Below, piece after piece: positions 57,881 through 64,000 of a DNA stretch of 64,000 bases. The DNA lies in contig NC_056524.1 of assembly GCF_019175285.1 (NCBI RefSeq), forward strand, positions 101,712,921 to 101,776,920, given 5' to 3'. Position numbers and translations under genes: made by a program. The stretch's first letter is position 1. The number at the start of each line of letters is the position of its first letter. The notes under the pieces were generated by a model that searched no databases, was not told where the DNA came from, and was given only the letters and a program-made list of their open reading frames with translations. This DNA is from Sceloporus undulatus. Lineage: Eukaryota; Chordata; Lepidosauria; Squamata; Phrynosomatidae.

Positions 57881-58543
57881 TTACGCCCCCCTACAACCTC
57901 CCCCCCTGCTCCACGTGCATAGATTGATGTGTCAGGAGACCCACTGAACACCATTTTTAATTATTATTTTTTCTTTTTCTTTTTTACATGCCTGCTCAAT
58001 CACCCCCCCAAACATCCCAGGGAGCAATGGGGGAGGCAAAGGAAATTGGGGGGATGGAGGCTCCCTTTCCCCTTTCCCAGAGGCACTCTGGGAAGAAACA
58101 GGAGAGCCCGGGAGGCAAAGGGACATGGGGGGGGGGGGAGAATAGAGGCTCCTTCTCCCATTCCCAGAGGGGGAAAAGCACCTAAGCGATTGATTGGCCT
58201 AGGCGCTTGATTGACAGCTGCTTTTTTTAAAAAAGAAGTTCCGGAAGGGCAATGGGAATGAGGAGCAAAAAAGTCTGCTTCAAATTACAACCAAGAAAAT
58301 TTCAATGGGAATGAGAACACAGGTCAAAAAACCCCGAGTCTGTTTGTACCCTTTCATAATGGGAATGAGGCACCAGATTCGAATACGACTTGGAAAAAAA
58401 ATTGAGTCAGAATCGCAGCAATATAAGCCACTTTTTTTTTGCCCAGTGGGAATGGGGCCCAAATCGCCACCTATCTCGCTGGGATGCCACTGCCCAGATG
58501 TATCCTGGGTCAAAGCCTTGCTCAACCAGCTTTTCTTAAATGC

Positions 58544-58800
58544 CTCTCTGTTTTGCAATAAAGACATTGAGCAAGTACAGCTCAGCAATAAGATAAGATG
58601 GGAAAAGCGTGACCCAAAGGCAGCAATGAAATAAAAATAAACAGATTAAGCATTAGCAGCTTGGTATTTAAGAATACTTTACATTTTTAAATAGAAACTT
58701 TTTAAATATTATGGTTTTAAGATTGTAAGATTTAAAGGCTTCTATGTTTCACAATAGAGACACTGAGCAAGTACAGCCCAGCAATAAAATAAGAGGGGTC
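58544..58800 (+). repeat. Duplicated 60-bp block upstream of copy C exon 1
   Basis: 58544-58602 and 58740-58799 are alike at about 80%: both contain GAGCAAGTACAGC(T/C)CAGCAATAA and end in ATAAGA-GGG. The pair sits 95-350 bp before the copy C start codon, so it may be promoter or 5' UTR sequence. Confidence 0.6.
58643..58648 (+). promoter_or_regulatory. OTX/CRX-like site (candidate)
   Basis: AGATTA, reverse complement of the TAATCT core bound by CRX/OTX2, which are known to drive pineal and retinal genes including ASMT. A single 6-mer match 247 bp upstream of the ATG; weak evidence. Confidence 0.2.
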
Positions 58801-58894
58801 TTCCCTATAGCACCAAAGAGAACTTTCTGCCTTGATAGGTAGTAAAACCACACCATCATCTGAAGAGGAATTGTGTCAGAAAGCAGTGAAGAGT

Positions 58895-58960
58895 ATGGAT
58901 TCTGAAGAAGAGATGCTTAAAATCTTATTTAAACAAGAACATGGATTTTTAATTTCAAAG
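58895..58960 (+). CDS. ASMT: ASMT copy C, exon 1
   Basis: 66 bp from ATG to donor GT 58961-58962, encoding MDSEEEMLKILFKQEHGFLI then SK. Two codons shorter than exon 1 of copy B. Confidence 0.85.
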
Positions 58961-61900
58961 GTAAAATCAGTAGATAACATGTATGCAAATGTTAATGCTT
59001 TTATAACTATGAAAACTTCATGTTTTTAATGAATTGGTTTCCCTGATGTGACTTCACATTTGAATTATCTTACAGAGGCCAAAACTTTCTAACATGTTTG
59101 AAATATCATTTCATTTTTCTGAGAACTTGAAATTTGATGTCTCAATAACTTGCTTCTAATATGAAATAATGGAGAAATCCAAAAGTATTTTCGTGCTGTC
59201 CTAGCAGACAAGGAATACTCCTGGTTGCTTACCACATGTCTTTCTGTGTAATTTTGTTGATGAAAACATAAGGAGAGCAAATACAGGATTTTCAAATTAT
59301 CAAGTGGAGCAGGGCAGTCCTACTGTTTGGATAGATGGGATACAGCCCACCTCAACCCCAAGACTCCTTTCACTCAACAAATGAGCAGAAGTTGTATTCA
59401 GGCCTTGACAGGAAAGCAAATTAGGGAGGAGATGGAGGCTCTGCTTACAAACCACTCATTATTGTCTTTTGTTACCCTGCCTACATCTTTTATCTCTTGT
59501 ATAATTGCATTTTTTAAGGAAATAATATTCTGCCTTCAAGCACTTTGCACAGAATGGCCTCCAATTTTGCCAAGTCTCCACATTTCATTGGTATATTTAA
59601 AAGTTGCGGAAACAAACTGCAGAGCTTGGAATAGGATCTTCCAGGACCTACTTGATATAACAATAGTATTTCTGTAATAAAACCATCTTCCTTAAAAGTG
59701 TCCCTGTTATCTGGAATGTGATCACTTTTGTTATGCAAATAGATGCTTGTCTATCTCTTACAAATTTAAAAATGGGTCCTAACAGCAGCAACAGCAACAA
59801 AGGCCCCAAACAGACTGGTGGCTTGTGGCTACTTCTTTTGCCCCGTCTGCATGACCCCAAAGTTAACCATTATATCTGCCAAGTATCTAAACTTTTTCCT
59901 TTTGTACACATTACTGCTTTGGTTTGCAGATTATGTTTACTGCCTGTGAGTTGGGAGTATTTGATCTGTTTTTGGAGTCAGAAGACACCTTGACCTCCGC
60001 AGCTATCGCTGAACGCCTGGGCACCAGCAACGTGGGAATGGAGAGGCTGCTGGAGGCCTGTGTGGGTTTAAAGTTACTAAGACTAGAGAAGAAGGACAAT
60101 GAAGGTAACCATATCAGTAGAAGAAAACAACTTGGGTTGTCCTTTGCTGTCACTACACTGAATTGTGTAGTCAAGATGATCCCAGACCTTGAGGTTTCTG
60201 GGCCAAAACCTGCAACCTAGGGAATGCTCCCAGTTATGCATTAAGTACCAGCCACAGTGGCTCACAGCTTGTTGTTCGAACACACACACAGAACGTATCT
60301 TCCCATTTGCAAATTAAGACTTAGCTAAAGAAGTTTTTCCCAGATCAAGGTGAAATGAGGGCATACTTCCCTCTCACTTCCTATAAATAATGTTTAAATC
60401 TAGACTACTGGCTTCTAGCTAGTAGCTGTATGTAGAGCAGAACAGAGACTGAGGCCCTCTGCCACAAAGACAGAGAGGGAAAGAAGAAACTAAGGGCCTT
60501 ATCACACAAGGGATTTTGCAGTTCAGATCTGGAATCACTGCAGGTCCAGCCATGCGTATTCATATTATAACGTGATGTATTATCAGATATGATTGCTTTC
60601 TATGGGGGGGGGTCGTTCTGAGGCGGATCCACAGTCAATTCAGAGTGACTCCTCATTTTTGTGAATTTGGTAACAATTTACAAAAATTGTTTACAAGCTC
60701 TCTATGATTTCACTTTGAATTGGTCTGGTGTGGAAGATCACCTCGATCTTGCCCCCAGTGACCCCCTGCCACCTTTCCCATCATCTCCTGCCTTCTCTTT
60801 CACCCCAATCCCACCCCATTTGGCACTTTGCCACCTGTCCCATTCATCCCCTGCGCTGCTCCTTCACCCCAGTCTCGCCCCAGTGAACCCCTGCCACCTG
60901 TCCCATCATCCCGGTCTGCCACCCTGATCTCACCCCGTCTGGCAGCCTGCCACCTGTTCCCCATCATTCCCCGAGATCTCACCCCAGTGCCCCCTGCCAC
61001 CTGTCCATCATCCTTGCCTGCTCATCAAACCATCGTGACCAAAGTGTAGTGCCTGCCACCTGTCCTAACATCCCTTGCCTCCTCCTTCACCCTGATCTCA
61101 CCCCCTCTGGTACCCTGCCACCTGTCCCATCATCCCCTGCCTGCTCCTTCACCCCAATCTCGCTTCCAATGACCCCCTGCCACCTGTCCCATCATCCCTT
61201 GCCTCCTCCTTCCCCCTGATTTCACCCTTTCTGCCACCTGTCCCATCATCCCCTGCTTCCTCCTTCAACCCTATCTTGCCCACAATGACCCCCAGAGACC
61301 TGTCCCATCATCCCCCGCCTGCTCCTTCACCCCGATCTTGCCGCCTCTGCCACCCTGCCACCTGTCCCATCATTCCCTGCCTCCTCCTTCACCCTGATAA
61401 AGGATGACAGCTAAGGAGGGGGCAGGAAAGGATGGCAGCATCCAGAGCCCCACTGAGCATGCGCAAGGGTGCCAATTTGAATCGTTGAATCCCTTTGGTA
61501 TGGTAATACAATGTGCACTCAGTCTGCTTTTCCCAAATAGAGACCACAGTTTCATTCCTCAGGTATAATAATACATCACGTGAATTGCTTTGGATCCGAA
61601 GTGACTCTGCTACCTCCTCGCTTCAGAAGGGTTTTGAATTGGAGCTCCTGTTTCATGTGTGATAAGGCCCTAAGTAAATAAACCATGGACACCTTGAAGT
61701 ATGTTGACAAGTTTTGGCAACCAGTAAATTAATCCTTGCAAATTTCCTCTTACTTAGAGCTGAGCCCCCAAAACTACAGAATTTGTACCCTTGTCTCCTG
61801 CCTGGAGGTGACCACTGAAAACTGGAGACTCAGGAACAGGTCTTGAGATCTGACAAACCTTTGTTGTCTTCAAGTAATTTCTGACTTATGGGGTTTTCTT

Positions 61901-63766
61901 GGCAAGATTTGTTTGGGGGTGTGTGTGGCTTTGCCTTCCTTTGAGGCTGAGAAAGTGTGTCCTGCCCAGAGGTCACCCGGTGGTTTTTCCATGACTGTGC
62001 AGGGATATGAACGATGGTCTCCAGAGTCATTATGCAACACTTGATTCCACTAGGGCTGCTCTCCCTATTTTCACCTATCTCTTATTTTATTTCTCTCATG
62101 GTTTTACAATAGAATGTTTTATCTCCTTTATTTTAAGGTCTTTATGGAAACACAGACCTTGCCAACCTCTGCCTTGCTAAATCAAGCCCTAAGTCTCAGT
62201 ATCAATACATGAAGTTCTGCTCTGAGCACTTCTATCCAAATTTAGAGTACTTGGCACAGGCTGTGAGGTAAGGAGTGAACTGCAAATAACCTCTAAAGGT
62301 TGGGAAAGTTGCTTTCAAGTTGCTTTTTTATTTACAGCAACTGTATTAAAGAGAGATATCCAAGTGACCCAGTTATTCTTCTATTTCAGGGAAGGAAAAG
62401 AACAGATCCAATCAATATGTGGCACTTCAGAAAAAGATTTTTATAAAGCCACGAGCAGGTAACTAGTATTTTGTATCTGATACCTGAAGATACCTTCTTT
62501 AGGATAATGTAAACCTTGCATAACTATGCAAAACATTTTTGTTTGTTGTTGTTAACTGCCCTTGAGTCAAGCCCAACTAATGGTAACCCTGTGGATGAGA
62601 CGTTTCCAAGCCCCTCTGTCCTCCACTGCTCTTCTCAAGTCCTGTAAATTCAGGCTTGAATCCTCCCTGATTGAGTCTATGCATCTGGCATGAGGTCTTC
62701 CTATGTTTCTGCTGCCTTCCACCTTCCTCAGCATGACTCACTTTTCCAGTGAGCCGAGCCATCTTATCATGCAGCCAAAATATGACAGCCTCATTTTTGT
62801 CATATTGGCCCGTTACAAACGGGCATAAAGTACGGACTGGGTCTGTATTAGGATTAGAAAGTGGTGTCCCTTCCGGACGCCCCTAACCCTAATACAGACC
62901 CAGTCTGTACGAAATGGCGGCGTCTGTTCCACACGGGGGCCACCATCTCTACGTAGCGGATGCACAGCGTCCACACGCCGCAAAGCGCATATGATGCTGC
63001 GAGTGTGCCATTGGCACCTTGCAGTGTCATATCCGCACCGCAGGAAGAAGCGCCATTTTGGGGCTTTTTGCTCTGTGAGGGAGCCGCGCGGTTTGGCTGC
63101 TGTGGCTTCCTCACGGAGCAACTGGCAGTGGTGCAAGACTTCCCCTTCTGGGCGGTCTGTAACGCACCATAGACTTCCGTGGAAAGTTCAGGCTTGATAT
63201 GTTATGTCTTTTTTGCTGTCCATGGTATCCTAAGTACTCTTTTCCTGCACTGCATCTCAAATGAGTTTTCCTCCTATTTGCTTTTTTTTACTGTCTGGCT
63301 CTCACATCTATACATGGTGATGGAAAATACAATGGATTTGATTATTCTAGCTTTTGTTTTCAGTTGTATATTTTGACACTTTAGGATCATGTCCAGTACT
63401 TTCATGGCTTGTTGTTACGCTCTGTGTTATAGTACTGAGTGACCTAACAGGTCAAATGGGGTTAGTTTGTTTATTTTTTAAAAAAAACATTTGAAATCAG
63501 AATCCCAATAGCCATGCAAAATTGTTGACAATGGTATTCTTTTTTTTGCTTATTACAAGTGTTATCCTACATGTTTGCAGCTGTATGTCAGACTTTGTAT
63601 TCAGCCATTCTTTCTGCTTATCTTTCATTCTGATTTTCATTTCCCAGTTCAAAGGAAGAACTGCAAAGATTCTCCAGTGCCCTCGAGGATGCCTGGAGTC
63701 TGTATGGTGAGGAAGTAATGTCTGCAATGGATCTTTCTTGTTTCCACATTGTTTGTGATTTGGGAG
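58895..63766 (+). CDS. ASMT: Acetylserotonin O-methyltransferase (ASMT), copy C, exons 1-5
   Basis: Exons 58895-58960, 59930-60104, 62138-62267, 62390-62458 and 63648-63766 encode the first 186 residues; the rest lies right of the window. Every exon is open with GT-AG junctions. The product follows vertebrate ASMT throughout: MDSEEEMLKILFKQEHGFLI; MFTACELGVFDLFLE; ERLGTSNVGMERLLEACVGL; AKSSPKSQYQYM; EGKEQIQ; FDLS-like AMDLSCFHIVCDLGG. Residues 1-100 form the winged-helix/dimer part; DLGG opens the SAM-binding fold. ASMT makes melatonin from N-acetylserotonin. The start is the first in-frame ATG of the exon and aligns with copy B. Of the three copies this is the best ASMT candidate, but its catalytic helix cannot be checked here; an ASMT paralogue is the alternative. 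Confidence 0.85.
59930..60104 (+). CDS. ASMT: ASMT copy C, exon 2
   Basis: 175 bp, acceptor AG 59928-59929, donor GT 60105-60106. Encodes IMFTACELGVFDLFLESEDT, AIAERLGTSNVGMERLLEAC and VGLKLLRLEKKDNEG. Confidence 0.9.
60494..61670. mobile_element. Harbinger-like element with internal minisatellite, TAA TSD
   Basis: Ends GGGCCTTATCACAC and (reverse complement) GGGCCTTATCACAC are perfect inverted repeats. TAA flanks both sides (60491-60493, 61671-61673). 1177 bp, of which roughly 60735-61400 is a tandem repeat. In intron 2 of copy C. Confidence 0.8.
60735..61400. repeat. C-rich minisatellite
   Basis: Imperfect units of about 60-75 bp built on TGCCACCTGTCCCATCATCC, CCTGC and CTCCTTCACCC. The plus-strand frames in it (Pro/Ser-rich) are by-products. 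Confidence 0.85.
62138..62267 (+). CDS. ASMT: ASMT copy C, exon 3
   Basis: 130 bp, acceptor AG 62136-62137, donor GT 62268-62269. Encodes LYGNTDLANLCLAKSSPKSQ, YQYMKFCSEHFYPNLEYLAQ and AV. Confidence 0.9.
62390..62458 (+). CDS. ASMT: ASMT copy C, exon 4
   Basis: 69 bp, acceptor AG 62388-62389, donor GT 62459-62460. Encodes EGKEQIQSICGTSEKDFYKA then TS. Same length as exon 4 of copy B. Confidence 0.88.
62545..63400 (-). mobile_element. RTE/BovB LINE 3' end, split by a MITE
   Basis: Minus strand: 63390-63170 encodes a worn AFVLIIKSIVFSITMYRCES-type segment (MYGCESWT in intact RTE), and 62762-62577 reads GKVSHAEEGGRQQKHRKTSC and FKPEFTGLEKSSGGQRGLET, the BovB C-terminus. The tail is GGGCAGTTAACAACAACAAA. 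Interrupted at 62807-63168. In intron 4 of copy C. Confidence 0.7.
62807..63168. mobile_element. MITE of the GTTACAGAC family inside BovB
   Basis: 362 bp, ends GGCCCGTTACAAACGGGC and (reverse complement) GGTGCGTTACAGACCGCC. Flanks ATT (62804-62806) and ATA (63169-63171) suggest a worn 3-bp duplication. The interior holds inverted GTATTAGGATTAG/CTAACCCTAATAC blocks as in 56088-56453. Confidence 0.8.
63648..63766 (+). CDS. ASMT: ASMT copy C, exon 5
   Basis: 119 bp, acceptor AG 63646-63647, donor GT 63767-63768. Encodes SKEELQRFSSALEDAWSLYG and EEVMSAMDLSCFHIVCDLGG, ending inside the SAM-loop glycine as in copies A and B. Confidence 0.9.
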
Positions 63767-63917
63767 GTAAGTAGCAGAAATTTTACCAAAAAAGCTGCTT
63801 TTCTTTATTTGGAATTTCAACACTATTGATTTGGGGGGATGGCCTGTTAGGTTGACTTTCACCCCTGTGATTCTTTGGTGGCAAAAGTAGTATAGCTCCA
63901 CCTCAGTACCACTCTAT

Positions 63918-64000
63918 GGCAGGATACAAACCGCCGCTTTGCGGCGCTTTCCCGCCGCCGCCGTTTGCTCCGTGCGGGAGCTGCAGCAGCCAAACCGCGC
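63918..64000. mobile_element. MITE left end, GTTACAGAC family, runs off the window
   Basis: Begins GGCAGGATACAAACCGCCGC and continues TGCTCCGTGCGGGAGCTGCA GCAGCCAAACCGCG, matching the left parts of 56088-56453. The right end is outside the window. Confidence 0.6.

Larger units (their letters stand above)
54841..58459. mobile_element. Harbinger-like element carrying a LINE insertion
   Basis: Left end GGCCCCATTCCCACTGGCTT and right end (reverse complement GGCCCCATTCCCACTGGGCA) are near-perfect inverted repeats. Flanks TAA (54838-54840) and CAA (58460-58462) fit a 3-bp target duplication with one change. Body matches 35426-36572 on both sides of the LINE insert (about 55280-57880). Without the insert it would be about 1 kb. 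Confidence 0.75.

Noticed and set aside
58832-58894. Upstream extension of the exon 1 frame of copy C
   Set aside because: The frame is open but lacks an ATG; the first ATG at 58895 aligns with copy B and with vertebrate ASMT.
60661-61049. Pro-rich frames in intron 2 of copy C
   Set aside because: Produced by the C-rich minisatellite.

Overview
The window is vertebrate nuclear DNA, most likely from a squamate reptile (lizard). Spliced genes with GT-AG introns lie in a dense mix of repeats: CR1, L2, L1, RTE/BovB and a Vingi-like LINE, 5S-rRNA-derived and tRNA-derived SINEs, a Penelope-like element, a Helitron helicase remnant, hAT, Tigger-like and Harbinger-like DNA elements, and a Gmr1-like Ty3/Gypsy element. 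There are no bacterial genes, operons or CRISPR arrays.

The only host genes I can support are three head-to-tail plus-strand copies of acetylserotonin O-methyltransferase (ASMT, the last enzyme of melatonin synthesis) or close paralogues. Copy A enters from the left and shows exons 5-8 (478-4534), all open, ending in a stop codon and a poly(A) signal. Copy B (17807 to about 38215) has all eight exons; exons 1-6 are open and well spliced, but exons 7-8 are frame-broken, so it is probably a pseudogene or a truncated paralogue. Copy C (58895 to beyond the right edge) shows exons 1-5, all open. Equivalent exons have equal lengths (175, 130, 69, 119 and 141 bp), which shows descent by tandem duplication. 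Copies A and B have both lost parts of the catalytic His-Asp pair of the family, so copy C is the better candidate for a working ASMT, although its catalytic exon lies outside the window.

Layout: 1-4600 end of copy A, with an L1 fragment and two MITEs in introns. 4600-17700 intergenic: 5S SINE, Tigger-like MITE, Penelope GIY-YIG fragment, two L2 LINEs, an 846-bp hAT element and an L1 fragment. 17700-38220 copy B with repeat-filled introns. 38220-58500 intergenic: Helitron helicase with an adjoining CR1, a T-poor low-complexity block that may be assembly error, a broken Gmr1-like Gypsy element split by a nearly full-length L1 containing a 25-N gap, a 5S SINE, and a three-level nest (Harbinger-like element, LINE, MITE). 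58500-64000 copy C, with a minisatellite-bearing element and a MITE-split BovB fragment in its introns.

The most notable material is the ASMT tandem array with loss of catalytic residues, a set of palindromic MITEs with shared GTTACAGAC-type ends and 3-bp target duplications, the Gmr1-like element with a SCAN-like capsid, the Helitron helicase, and a hammerhead-ribozyme-like core in a probable Penelope-derived repeat.
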